Assembly: GCA_020726505.1 (NCBI GenBank)
Contig: JAHLEZ010000001.1
Span: 4,464,001-4,528,000 of the forward strand
DNA length: 64,000 nucleotides
Source: Leptodontidium sp. MPI-SDFR-AT-0119
Taxonomy: Eukaryota; Ascomycota; Leotiomycetes; Helotiales; Leptodontidiaceae
Direction: 5' to 3'
Shown here: piece after piece, positions 11,375 through 23,554 of the stretch
How the letters are laid out: each line of letters opens with the position of its first letter
Position numbering within the stretch: the first letter of the stretch is position 1
Translations under genes and position numbers: made by a program
The notes under the pieces: model-generated
Seen by the model: the letters and a program-made list of their open reading frames with translations, nothing else
Database searches by the model: none
What the model was told of the DNA's origin: nothing

Positions 11375-12854
11375 GTTGTCTCGTGGTTTCGTGGTTTCGT
11401 ATGGGCTGGGTTTGAAGCTCGAGCGGGCGATCTCAGACCAAAGAAATTGTCCGTCTTCACATTGACTGACTAAGAAACTTGGGACACCTGTTAATACCTG
11501 GTGGCTGATGGGTATTACTGATCTCAGGGCTCACTCGACAAGTGAAAGTTGTCTACCATCCCCGACTCCATTGCGCCGGGTTTATTCTGGTCAGGTCTGT
11601 TTCGACGGGCTCCATCATGAACGGCGAAAGTGTTATCAGAGTTTGACTTTAGAGTTCTGCCAAAATTGAGTTCTGTTTTAGGTTTTGTTGACGTGTCGGT
11701 GACAAGTGTGCCGGCATTTTGACTCATGTACCTTTCAGTTACGAACTCCATTTCGCGTCGAATTGAAAACCAGCTTCCCGAAACGGCCCCTAGGCCCAGG
11801 ATCACCCCTACTCATTCCAGATAAGCACCCCAAGCTTCGTCTTCCGCAGCCTTGGTTTACGCAACTAGGGGATAGAGTTTAGTCTGGGTTCGTCCGAACT
11901 GGGGCTGGACGGAAGAGCCGACAGGCCGGTGTTCAGCCTTAAAATGTTATTCAAGAACCTAACAGACCTTAAAGAGAGACTGGCCTGATTCGTCGACAAG
12001 GTCGTTATGCCTCCGAATAGGGCTTACGCTGTTACGGGCCGATAACGGGCTAGTTATGGGGGTTGGTTGAGAAAGAAGACCACATTTTCGACATATCTTC
12101 CAGAACACTGATCTTGTACGTCCACTTCGACCCTCTTTTTCCTTCACTTATTTTGATTAGCCCAATGTTCCACCTCTCATAGCCCCCCACGTTACCCCAT
12201 TACCATCTCCCGTCTTCCAAGTGGTGAAGCAATTCAGAGAATTAGACATGACATCGTTTTAGAATACCCTGTTGGCATGGGTGTTTATGATTGAATGAGA
12301 TGGTTGGTGCGCCGATTCGTACACCTGCCTATACAGGAGAGTGAAGCCCACTGTACAGTATCAGTGTGACCAAGGCGAGTCTTCTCGAGGGTCTTTGGAG
12401 TTTTCAGAGTGCTTTCCACGAGAGTCACACAACCATTTGCTGACCATCTGGTCGATATCTGTAGATGCCGTTCAACAAATAGAAATGCAAAAAAAAAAAA
12501 AAAAAAATTTCATGCGCACCATTCCTTACATGTCCCCTCGGCTTTTGTATCTTTCGTAAGGATGTCTGATGTCTGTCAGCCAGCCTTATCTCTTTCTTTT
12601 GTATCACTTAACTTTCGAATCTGTTAGCTTGCCATGGTAGAATAGCTAGTGAAAGATAGCAGCCCACTTCAGGCCCTCAGTGGGCCTAGGGATACAGCTC
12701 CTCCACTTCGGGGAGATATGAAACCTCCATGTCCAATAAGTACTTCAAACATTTAACTTCAGGTGATTGTAAACACTCTCCCTTGGGTTTTCTCCCATAG
12801 CTTTTATCCTTTAACTTGTACCATTAGCAACCATCTTCTTTTGATCAACTCAAA
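11375..12854. promoter_or_regulatory. Shared NRPS/PKS divergent promoter region
   Basis: 1,480 bp separate the start codons of the NRPS (-) and the PKS (+). A CCAAT box lies at 12733-12737, about 120 bp upstream of the PKS ATG. Near 12035-12060 the element ACGGGC(C) occurs twice in tandem (TTACGGGCCGATAACGGGC), a candidate regulator site but unproven. Open frames inside the region lack coding character. A 19-bp A-tract lies at 12489-12507. Confidence 0.55.
12489..12507. repeat. Poly(A) tract of 19 bases
   Basis: An uninterrupted run of 19 A followed by TTT, in the NRPS/PKS promoter about 350 bp upstream of the PKS start. Rigid A-tracts of this kind disfavour nucleosomes and may help keep the divergent promoter open, which is inference. 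It is also prone to length error in sequencing. Confidence 0.85.
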
Positions 12855-15800
12855 ATGGCGTCCATTTCATCCTCACACACTCCATCAGTTGCCATCTTCG
12901 GACCACAAAGCAAAACACCAACAGACCAGTACCTTGCATATTTGAGCGTGTACCTTCGAAGCAAAGAGATCTTGGCACCGCTTGTGGACGCAATAAAGGA
13001 TTTACCTGAGATATGGCACACCTTTCTCAACTTCCACGAAGGCTTTGCTGCACTCGAAGATGGACCAAAAAGCACGCAAATGATGTCAGATTGGATAAGA
13101 GGGGGGCGCCCAATGGCCTGGGGTGATGAAGTACCTTCAGGCATGCTGGCTTTGCCTATGTTGACGATCATACATCTCGTACAGTATTTTCAGTATCTAG
13201 ATCAGCGAGGTGTGACCCACGCCGACCTCCTGAAATCACTGCAGGATGGCGCAGGTATTCAGGGCTATTGTGGTGGTATGCTGTCCGCTGTCTCGGTAGC
13301 TTGTGCAAGCAGTGAGGAGGAGATCGTTGCAAATGCTTGCAAAGCGATCAGAGTGGCTGTTGGCATTGGTGCTGCTTGCGATGTCATGGATGATAATCCC
13401 ACAAAGCAGTCATGCATCATGGTTCTCCGTCTCAAGTACGATGGACAAGGCGAGGAAATAGTGAAGGCTTTTCCCGGTGTAAGTGTTATCATCTTACCAA
13501 TGTCCCATTCTCTGACCTGCTATAGACTCATATCTCTGCCATCACCGACTTCAGAACCCTTAGCGTTGTAGGCCCGCCAGGCATGTATTGTTTTCTATTC
13601 TGGATAACTTTATCTTTCTTTACTTCGCTTGAACGAGACCATTACTAACATCTCTATTACCTACACAGATGTCCTACATGAACTTGAGAAATACGCCGTG
13701 GGCCAGAAACTCACCGCCTCAATGATTCCTCTGAGGGGCAAGTTGCACAATCCCGAGAATGCACAACTAGCGGAGGATTTCGCTACATTTTGTGTTTCAG
13801 ATGAACGACTTCGGGTACCTGATTCCAGCAGTCTCCTAGTGAAGTTCAGATCCAACATTACTACCGAAGCGATGACCGAAGGCTCTCTCACGCTAGAGGT
13901 TGCACGAACCATTCTGGCTGGCAAGTGTCTGTGGTATCAGCAGTTGCAAGAAGTCGCCAAAGACCTCAGCCGGACGCAGCGGATTGAACATTCGTTGCTT
14001 GCCTTTGGCATCGGCGATTGCGTCTCACTCGAGCCTTTCAGGAAAGCTGGTATCAAGATGATGAAGCTTGATATGTTCTCCATGCTGGATTCAAAACCGC
14101 CTATTTCAACAACAGTTCCAGACTTTCCGCCCAGTGCCATTGCTGTTGTTGGTTTGGCGTGCCGATTCCCAGGAGCAGACAACATCGAAGAGTTGTGGGA
14201 CATAATTAGCTCTGGGAAATCAATGGTTCAAGAGGTCCCCAAAGAACGGTTTGATTTCGAGGGTAGTTTCAGAGTAAATTCAGATCAGAAATGGGCCAGC
14301 AAGCATAAGTTTTATGGAAACTTTATCTCCCATCACGACTGCTTTGACAACGCATTCTTTCGCATCAGCGGCAAGGAGGCTACATACATGGATCCTCAGC
14401 AGCGTCTACTCTTAGAAACAGCATATCAAGCCATGGAATCCAGTGGTTACTTACCTACTGCGGATAAGGAAGCCGGAGATCGAGTCGGTGTCTTCATTGG
14501 TGCAAGTTTCGCGGATTACTTGGAACATACAACTGCAAGTACCCCGAATGCGTACATTGCTACGGGCAACATCAAGGCATTCTTGAGCGGGAAGATAAGT
14601 CACCACTTCGGTTGGACTGGACCCTCGGAGGTGATAGATACCGCATGCTCATCGTCTCTCGTTGCCATCTCCCGAGGTGTTCGAGCCGTGCAAAGGGGGG
14701 AATGTACCACCGCTCTAGTTGGAGGGGTGAACTTCATGTCCACAGCGACTCAATTTCTAGATCTGGGGCGAGCGAGTTTCCTCAGCCCAACGGGACAATG
14801 CAAACCCTTCGACGCCTCTGGCGATGGTTACTGTCGAAGTGATGGATGTGGTTTGATTGTTCTGAAGCCACTGGCCGAGGCTCTGTCAAACAATGACCAC
14901 ATATTTGGAGTCATCCCTGGCATTTCAACCAATCAGGGAAGCGATCTGAAATCCATTACTGTTCCCAGCAGTACAGCTCAGCTGCAGCTCTACAAGGACA
15001 TCCTCAAAGAATCAGCTATGGATCCTGCTTCAATCACTTACGTGGAAGCTCATGGAACTGGGACCAAAGTCGGTGATCCTATCGAGATGGATGGAATACG
15101 ACAGGGCTTCGCTGGCCCGGATCGAGAGCACGAAATCCGTATTGGCTCTATTAAAGCGAACATCGGTCACTGTGAGACCGCTGCTGGAGTTGCTGGTGTC
15201 ATCAAAGCCATTCTCATGGTCAACATGGGTGTCATTCCTCCTATGGCCAACTTCAAGCAACTCAATCCGAACATTGCCGATCTAGAACCAGACAAGATTG
15301 TGATTCCCACGTCCGCACAGCCATGGAATGTGCCTCAGAGAGCAATTGTAGTCAACAGTTACGGGGCTGCAGGAAGCAACGCTGCCTTGCTTATGTGTCA
15401 AGGTCCTAACTCATCGCCACCATCAAGCAAGACAGCTTCGGCTTTTCCTCTCATGCTCACTGCTGGATCAAAGGCAAGCCTGTTGACCTATGCTAGCAAT
15501 CTCAAAAAGCATCTTCAAAGCTCGGCAGGCTCACAGAAGACAATCGGAGATGTCTCATACACACTTTCCCAGACCCGCAAACCTCAAAGATTTGCTTGGG
15601 TCGGCACGGCTCGCGACACACAATCCTTGTTGAAGTCCTTAGACCACTTGGACAACATTTTAGAGATCCCTGAAAGTCCTAAGAAGGTCGTCCTTGCATT
15701 CTCCGGACAGTCTAAGCAGTTCGTTGGCCTCGATAAGGATCTCTACGATGCGTCTCCGTTACTACAGAAACATCTCGCTGAGTGTGAACGGTATCTCACC

Positions 15801-18800
15801 AGCACTGGTTCTCCGTCCATCTTTCCAGCAGTTTTCCAGCTGGAGCCAATTTCGGACGTGGTATCTTTGCAGTGCTGTATGTTCGCGGTGCAGTACTCAT
15901 TCGCCAAGTCGTGGCTTGAATGTGGTTTGAAAGTTGACGCAGTGGTTGGACACAGCTTTGGCGAATTGACTGCAATGGCAGTATCTGGTACTCTATCCCT
16001 CGAAAGTACAATTGATATAATCAGAGCGAGAGCCAAGTTGATCGAAACGAAGTGGGGTCCAGACCGAGGTGTGATGCTTGTCATCCATGCCGCGGACTCT
16101 ATGGTCCAGGACGTGATGTCTCATCTTTCCCAGGACGAAGGTCGAGTCGAGATTGCCTGCTACAACTCCAAGACAAGTCATGTACTTGTCGGTACGACTG
16201 CGTCCATTGCCAATATCGAAGAGATCTTGAAGACGGAGTACAAATTCGGCACTTTGAAGACCTCTAAACCTGACACAAGTCACGGTTTCCATTCGTATTT
16301 GACAGATGATCTTCTCCCTGATCTCGACGATGTTGCAAAGAAACATGTATTCTCAACTCCACAGATTCCACTCGAGGCCGGTACATTGCACCAGTCAAAG
16401 GAAACTTCCCCAGAGCGGATTTCTCAGCACATGCGCCAACCAGTATTCTTCCATCACGCAATTACCCGTATCGAGGAGCGATTTGGTTCTTGTATCTGGC
16501 TCGAAGCTGGTGTTGACTCGCCCATCATTCCTATGATTCAAAGAGCTGTCAAGTCAACACAGGGCCATACTTTCCTCCCACTCAAGATCCAAAAAGCTCA
16601 TGGGCCATTGGCCACTATCAATGATATAGTATCCAAGCTTTGGCTCGAGGGCGTGCAGGTTTCCCCGAAATTCAATGCTTCCGCTTTCAATCTGGTCTGG
16701 CTTCCACCATATGCGTTTGAGCGTACATCTCACTGGCTGAAGTATGTTGATCCTGCCACTGAGATCTTGCAAAATATACCTCTGCGAGAAATGAATACAC
16801 CATCTCACGTGGTACCGAAGAGCGAACCTCTGAAGCTTGTGAATCTACGCTCCTCAGCTGGAGGTCCGATGCAAACTTTCTCTATCGGCACAAAGACTGT
16901 TCGTTTTCAGTCTATCGTGGCGGGCCACAATGTCATCTCGAACCCCCTCTGCCCTGCAGCGCTTTATCTCGAGGCAGCCATTATGGCCGCTCAATACTCC
17001 CTCGGAAGTCTCGAAAACTATGGATATTCCTTCTGGGACTTCCGGATTGAATCCCCTCTGGGTATCGACCACAGTAGGGACGTGCTACTGGATCTCGAGA
17101 TTGGATCAGACAAAGACCGGTCATTTGTCTTGAAGAGCTCCTTGAGTGGACAAGCAAAGTCAACATTACATGCCAAAGCAGGATTCAAATTTTTCACTTC
17201 TCTATCAGGCCAGGAAGCAAGTCAATTCCAGTACCACCAAAGATTTGTCAAGGCCAGAATGACCGACTTCGCAAAGCACTCGAATACAGAAACTTTTAAG
17301 TTGAACAGAGCATACAGATTGTTCTCGCGAGTTGTGAACTACACACTTATCTTGACTGGGATGAGTTCCATCACAATGGCCGGCAACGAAGTTGTAGCAC
17401 AGCTTGATTTACCAGCGGCTTCTGACGACATTGAAAGCTCGGCCATTAGTCTAGGTGATACCATAGGCATGGACAACTTCGTCCAAGTCGTAGGACTGCT
17501 CATCAATTCCAGTGATCTCTGCTCCGAGGCTGAGGCTTTCCTTGCTACTGGAGCAGACACCATTACCGTAGCACCTGGCTGCGATCTCAGGGAGAAGCGC
17601 AAGTTTGAGGTTTATGCTTCGTTTTCGTCTGAGGGTGAGGGTAATACGAAAGCGTCTGGAGATATTTGGGTCATGGATATGGAGGGCAATCTCGTTTCTG
17701 TTATCATTGGCATGCACTTCTCCAAGCTCCCGCTCAAGACTTTGAGAAAAATCTTGGAGCCTGCGAATCAAGATACGAAGATTTCGAAAGCTCCACGGGT
17801 TGAGTCAACACCGCGACCAATTCCAGTGCCAGCAGCACCAGTCAACCATAGTCGTCCTTCTGTACCCACGACCAAGAAATCACGGACGGCTGAGAATACA
17901 GGCTTGCTTTCGAAATTGAGAAATATAGTTGCTGAGTTCGCTGGAATAGACGAAGCAGATATCGAAAACGACGCTATCTTCTCCGATCTAGGTGTGGACT
18001 CCTTAGCTGCGATAGAACTCGTGGACGATCTTGAGACACAATTTAACATGGATCTCTCAAGCGTCGATATTACGTCGTCGAGCATCACATCCCTCCTCGT
18101 ATCGACGGTGGAACCATCTGCCGAACTCATAGAAGATGATTCCTCCGCGACGAGTTCTCATAGTAGATCCATGACCCCTTCTATTGGAGCCTCGTCTCAA
18201 AGCTCTGTAGCAGGTTCAGGAGATAAGGAGAAATTGATCGAACTTGTTGCTGAATATGCTGCTGTGGATGTTGCTTCCATCGACGATAAATCGGATCTGG
18301 AGAGCTTGGGCGTCGATTCTTTGTCTTTGATTGAGCTTAAGTCTGCTTTGGAGGATGCTTTTGGCGTCGAGGTTGATTTTGACGTCTCCATATCCGTTGC
18401 TGGACTGGTGTCTTTACTAGGCCTTCGCAGTACTGTGCCTTCCCGGTCTGCTTCACCTCATGCGACACACACTACTGTGACACATGCTTCTCCAGAACCT
18501 GAAAATGGAGTGTTGAAAGGGCAGATACTTACCATCATCGCTGAGTATGCCGCTATAGATCCGTCAGATATCTCGAGCACGGCTACGCTAGAGGAAGTCG
18601 GCATTGATTCTCTATCGATGATTGAGTTGAAGTCTGCTTTGGAAGAGAGCTTTGGGGTTGAGTTGGATGATGTCGAGTCGTCTTCATCTGTTGATCAAGT
18701 TCTCTTGATGTGTGGATCAAATTCTCAATCTGCCTCTCCCGCTCCAGCGCCAGCATTTACACCAGCGCCAACTTCTGTTAAACACACGATCCCAGATACG

Positions 18801-21404
18801 AGGATCCCCGATCGAATCTGTGTCGTGTGTCCTCGCGATCCTGTAGATGCATTAAACGAAGCGAAGAGCATTTACGATGCTTCAGCTCAGAAATACGGTC
18901 TCACAGGCTACTGGGAATCCGTACGGCCCCAACAGAACCAACTGGTTCTGGCCTACATCACAGAAGCCTTCGAAGATCTCGGTTCGAACCTCAGAAGTGC
19001 CAGAATTGGCGAGGTGATATCTGAATTTGCCTACCTGCCAAAGCACTCGTTCTTGGTTCCCCGGCTCTGGTACCTCCTAGCCGAAGCAAATATCGTCGAG
19101 CAGAGAGGATCATCTTACGTCCGATCTACAGGTCCTTTGCCAACTCAAACATCCAAGGTGCTTCTTGATCAGCTCCTCGCGGCCCATCCTCTGTACGCAG
19201 GCGACTGTAAACTCTTCTCCATCACCGGTTCCCAACTGTCAAAATGCCTCTCTGGCACAGCAGATGCAGTCAAACTCCTCTTCGGCAACGCGACCAGCAG
19301 AGACCTCCTCAGTAGCTTCTACCGGGACTCACCAATCTTCATGCCCGCAACCGACATCCTCCTCAAATTCATGGACCAGGTCGTCCCTCCAAACAGCAAA
19401 AGCTCCACCCCATTCCGCATCCTAGAAGTAGGAGGAGGCACCGGCGGGACAACGGCTCTCCTGGCCGATTTCCTCCACCGTCAAGGTCGCAATGTGGAGT
19501 ATACATTCACGGATATATCATCGACGCTCGTGACGGCGTCCAAGAAGCGATTCTCTAAGTACGAGTGGATGGATTTCCAGACTCTGGATCTGGAGAAAGT
19601 ATCGCCTTCGCAAATGACGGGGAAGTATGATCTAGTGCTCGGTTCGAACGTCGTGCATGCTACAGCGGATATCACGCGTTCTTGCGTGAAGATCAACTCG
19701 TTTTTGAGAGATGGTGGGCTTTTGGTTCTGCTAGAACTTACGCATACGCTGAATTGGTTTGATCTTGTGTTTGGGCTTTTGACGGGCTGGTGGGGTGCTA
19801 CGGATGGAAGGACGCATGCGTTGCAGACTACGGAGACGTGGGAAGGTCTTTTGAAGGACGCGGGATTTAGAGCGTTTGCTTGTTCGGGGGGACGTGAGCC
19901 AGAGTCTTTGATACAGGTAAGCTTTTTCTCCTGATGTCTCGATGTCTCGATATTTTGGAGAGCAAACCCCCGGAAGAGGTGGCCTGGGATCCAAGGTCCC
20001 CAGGTAGTGTTTTGCTTGGATGCTGGGACCCTGGTTAGAAAAAATTGCTAATATGTCGAATAGCAACTTCTCATTGGAACGAAGATGCCAGCCAAGAGCA
20101 ACAGGTATTCGAACTCCAGACGTTACGACCTTGAGACTGTTCCTTACAAGGTTGTAGATGACTTGCGGATTGAAGCCGATATCTACTTCCCCCAACAGCC
20201 CCCTTCTAAACCCATGTCTATTGGTGAGCTAAGCCTCTCCAACCTCTCATCATCATCAACAACACTTCTTTGCTAACAGGGATGTGTACCAGCCCTCCTA
20301 GTCCACGGCGGCGGTTACATGACACTATCACGCAAATCCATCCGTCCCCACCAAACCCAATACCTCCTAGACAACAACATCCTCCCTATTAGCATCGACT
20401 ACCGACTCTGTCCCGAAATAGGCGTCGTTGAAGGTCCTATCGAGGATATGCGCGACGCTTTGATCTGGGCAAGAGAACGACTTCCTGCCCTGGCCAAAGC
20501 GAGGGGTGTTGTAGTTGACGTGGAGAAGGTGGGAGTGGTTGGTTGGTCGACAGGTGGGCATTTGGCTATGACTTCTGCGTGGACGTGTCTTGGTAAAGAG
20601 GGGGAAAGTTGTAGACCACCGAGTGCGATTTTGAGTTTTTATGGACCGACGGATTTTGAATCTGATTGTAAGCAAAACCTAGCCCCTTCTCAAAATCCCT
20701 ATCTAGTTATAGTATTTCTCAAATACACCACACTGAAGAATGCTAACGGACGACTCATAGATTTCACAACGAGACAAGGAGATGAATATCCAGAGCGATC
20801 CCTCTCAATGTCTTCCATCCGTGATGCTCTGTCCGATAAAGTCGTACGTCTGCTTTTCTCCCTCTTCTCCTACCAAACACATACACACACATACATAACT
20901 AACATTGACATGAAACCCCAGATCACAAATTACACCTCCCCCTCCCTAACACCCACCGAAACCAACCTAGGCTTCCTCCTCCCCGGCGACCCTCGCTCAG
21001 AACTAGTCCTAAGCCTCTTCAAAGACGGCAACGGCCTCTCCTTACTCCTCAACGGCTTCCCTACCACTTCCTCTTCCCCCACCCACTCCACATCTACCAA
21101 CCCCGCAAACTCTCCTCCAAGAACAGCAACTCCCTCTCAAATCCACTCCATAAGCCCCCTCTCCCAAGTCCGCACCGGCACCTACCGCACCCCGACATTC
21201 ATCATCCACGGCGAGAACGACGAGGTCGTGCCGTGTTGTATGGCAGTTGGGTTTGAGAGGGAGATGAAGAGGATGGGCGTGGAGAGTGGAGTCGTCGTCG
21301 TCCCTGGGAAGAGACATATTTTCGATGCGAGGCTTAAGCCTGGGGATGGGGTTTGGGAGGAGTACGTTAGGCCGGGGTATGAGTTTTTGTTTGGGTTTTT
21401 GTAG
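12855..21404 (+). CDS. Non-reducing polyketide synthase SAT-KS-AT-PT-ACPx3-CMeT-TE
   Basis: Seven exons (12855-13478, 13526-13580, 13669-19916, 20064-20223, 20293-20667, 20761-20843, 20922-21404) give 2,675 residues in one frame. SAT has GYCGG, Cys near 139. KS has DTACSSS (Cys near 552), VEAHGTGT and NIGHCET. AT has GHSFG near 988. PT has GHNVISNPLCPAALY (His near 1312) and MDNFVQVVG (Asp near 1493). Three ACPs follow: LGVDSLAAIEL near 1670, LGVDSLSLIEL near 1776 and VGIDSLSMIEL near 1873. CMeT has EVGGGTGGT near 2146. The terminal esterase-type TE has VHGGGYMTLSRK, GWSTGG (Ser near 2447), GENDE and GKRH. Every catalytic residue checked is present. The CMeT-TE ending is that of NR-PKSs making C-methylated aromatic acids. 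Intron 2 needs a GC donor. The TE part is easily mistaken for a separate gene, but exon phases and family layout show it is one protein. Confidence 0.93.
13581..13668 (+). other. GC-AG intron in the SAT region of the PKS
   Basis: This 88-bp intron joins a 55-bp exon to the large central exon. The donor is CAG|GCATGT, the acceptor is CTACACAG, and a good branch site (ACTAAC) lies at 13644-13649. Using the nearby GT (at 13585) instead leads to an in-frame TGA within a few codons, so only the GC donor keeps the SAT reading through VVGPPDVLHELEKYA. Confidence 0.75.
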
Positions 21405-21882
21405 GGGGTTGGTTTGGAGGTGGATCCGGGGGAGGGGGAGGATGTGTTGCTCTTGCTTAGGTCTGGGGGATCTAGACTGGGGGGGTTCTAATGATCGATC
21501 GGGGTTGTAGAATTTGGCGCCGATTGGTTGAACGTTGGATTTGTATGTTTGATTTAAACGGACTAGAGATATGTTTTGTTATGTCAATCTGTGTGTTTAA
21601 GGAGATTAACTGTGTTTGAAGGATGTAGAGTGCGACATGAGATCTCAGAAAGGGGGTCGGTCACCATGGGCTTAGAGGAGGAAGTGAGTTAGCATCAATG
21701 CCTACCGCCAGACTTGAGGTTTAAAGTACTTTCTCTTCGGTGCTTTCGGAAACAAGGAGGAGTTGTGTGTTCAAGTTCCGAATACGTCGAGAGAGCATGC
21801 TCATAATGTAAGAATGATAACCAATATGATGTGTTTGAGGAGTTCATCTAGATGTCTAGTACAATACGTACAGTACAGAGAA
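21405..21882. other. Convergent intergenic stretch at the cluster edge
   Basis: 478 bp between the PKS stop and the ADAL-like stop. It begins G-rich on the plus strand. No gene was seen. This appears to be the right boundary of the biosynthetic cluster. Confidence 0.5.
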
Positions 21883-23554
21883 TCATTTCCACATCACCTC
21901 TCTTAACCTCTGCTTATCTTCTTCAGTACCGAAGATGGTGTCTATAGTACTTCGCGCTAGATCGCAGATTTCTGTTCTGTTGAGGTTGAAATGGTCAGCA
22001 ATGAGGCGGTACTCGTTCGAGAGGCTGCTGCCAAAGACGCCAACATCATCCGTCTGTTCATTTGTCAGTGAAAATTTTTCGTCGAACTTCATATCATCCA
22101 CCACAGCAATCTTCAATTTCCAACAAACCAAGTCTTTAACAGAAAGAAAGAAGGAAGGAAGGAAGGGAGTAGGAAGGGGGACATACACTCAGCGCAATCG
22201 GACACCCCTTCCCCCTCCACCACCCAAAATGATGATCTCCATACGTCCCCGTAATCATCTTCGCATGCACATTACAACTCAGACAGAGTTCCAGCCCCAG
22301 CCCCCTCCTCACAATCTCCTCCTTGACATCGTCAGGGACGTTAATCACATGGCCGATCCTCTGCGGCATGTATTCCAGCAAACCCCAGAGCTCCTCGGAG
22401 GTGGATGATGCAGGCGCTTCGGCAAAGTGGATTGTGATGGGCAGGTTTGCTTCGCGGGCGAGTTTGAAGGCTGGTGCGAAGATGGATATGTCGCCTACGG
22501 CCGGGTCGCCGCAGAGATCGATGCCGACGACGCCGTTGGAGCGGTGTTTTAGGGCGAGGGAGACGACTTCGAGGGCTGTGGGGAGGGTGTTGCGTCGGTC
22601 GATGGAGAGGATGAGGTTTGTTTTCATCTTTTGGGTGGTGGTGGTGGAGTGGGCGGTGATGCAGGAGAGGATTGTGGAGATGTAGTCATCTTTGGTTATG
22701 TTTGCGGATGGGATGGCGCGTGGTGTGGTGCGGAGCTCGAGGTAGGCTACGCCGTCTGAGGAGAAGGATGAGAGTACCGAGTTGGTGGTTTGGATTAGGG
22801 AGGCGCGGTCGTTGCAGAGCTCGTAGATGTATTTTGAGAAAAGGGGGAAGAAGCTGGAAGGATGTGAGATTTGGACTGTGGCAGCAGGGACTAGAAAGTA
22901 GGACGCAGATGAAGGATAACTTGTGATGAGACCGACTTGGTCTGATACCCCCAGGAGGACTTGAGAAAGTCTACGATATATCGTTTGTAATCAAGAACTT
23001 GATGTACAGGCTAATGGGAAATTCAAAATTCAAACCAAATGCTTAATTCCAACGAACTCAATTTTCAATAACTAAAAACAGTAGAACAAGCAAACCACAG
23101 AAATACAACTCACGTCTCCAAATCATAATCGAACTTACCAGCAGGCATCTCAACTAATGGATCCTCAAGCGTTGTCTCCCCCTGTGCCTTCTTCTGCAAC
23201 CATATCTCGTGCAGACATTCGCGACCGATACTACCACTAAGATGGGCATGTAACTATGAAGAAAGTGATCTCAGCCTCGTGTCAAACCAATCTGCTGACA
23301 CTCAAAAGCATAAACGGTAGACTAGAATGGTCAAGCTAGATACCTAGATCGTGAATCTTGCGTCTGACCGTTTGATGGCTCCGGCTCCGGCTCCATCGTG
23401 ATGCAACGCTGCACGCAAGCGGGAACGGCGTGTCTTAAAATGGCACTCTGACTGACGGACGGCTGGCTGGCTAGGAGAGGAGGTGACTTACCTCTACTTT
23501 CGGTAAAGCAACGAAATCCATTTCCAGGCTTGAAGATTGCGTTTCCCAAGACAT
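21883..23554 (-). CDS. ADAL-type adenosine/N6-methyl-AMP deaminase-like protein
   Basis: The start is the ATG at 23554 (MSWETQSSSL). The first exon ends LPKVE and the second opens LHAHLSGSIGREC, giving the PKVELHAHLxGSI signature of the ADAL branch, with the HxH zinc ligands. Further exons carry AYLELRTTPRAI, GIDLCGDP, ITIHFAEA (metal His), RIGHVINV, a CLSCNVHAKMI segment and, after an intron, TDDVGVF with the catalytic Asp pair. ADAL enzymes hydrolyse N6-methyl-AMP to IMP; plain adenosine deaminase activity is the alternative. At least four introns, all GT-AG where checked. The exact boundary of the intron near 22890-23110 is less certain. This is a conserved cellular gene, probably not part of the biosynthetic cluster. 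Confidence 0.85.

Noticed and set aside
20064..21404. A separate alpha/beta-hydrolase gene downstream of the PKS
   Set aside because: The last CMeT exon splices in frame into QLLIGTK..., and VHGGGYMTLSRK and GWSTGG are the usual C-terminal esterase domain of CMeT-TE NR-PKSs. All junction phases agree, so it is the PKS terminus.
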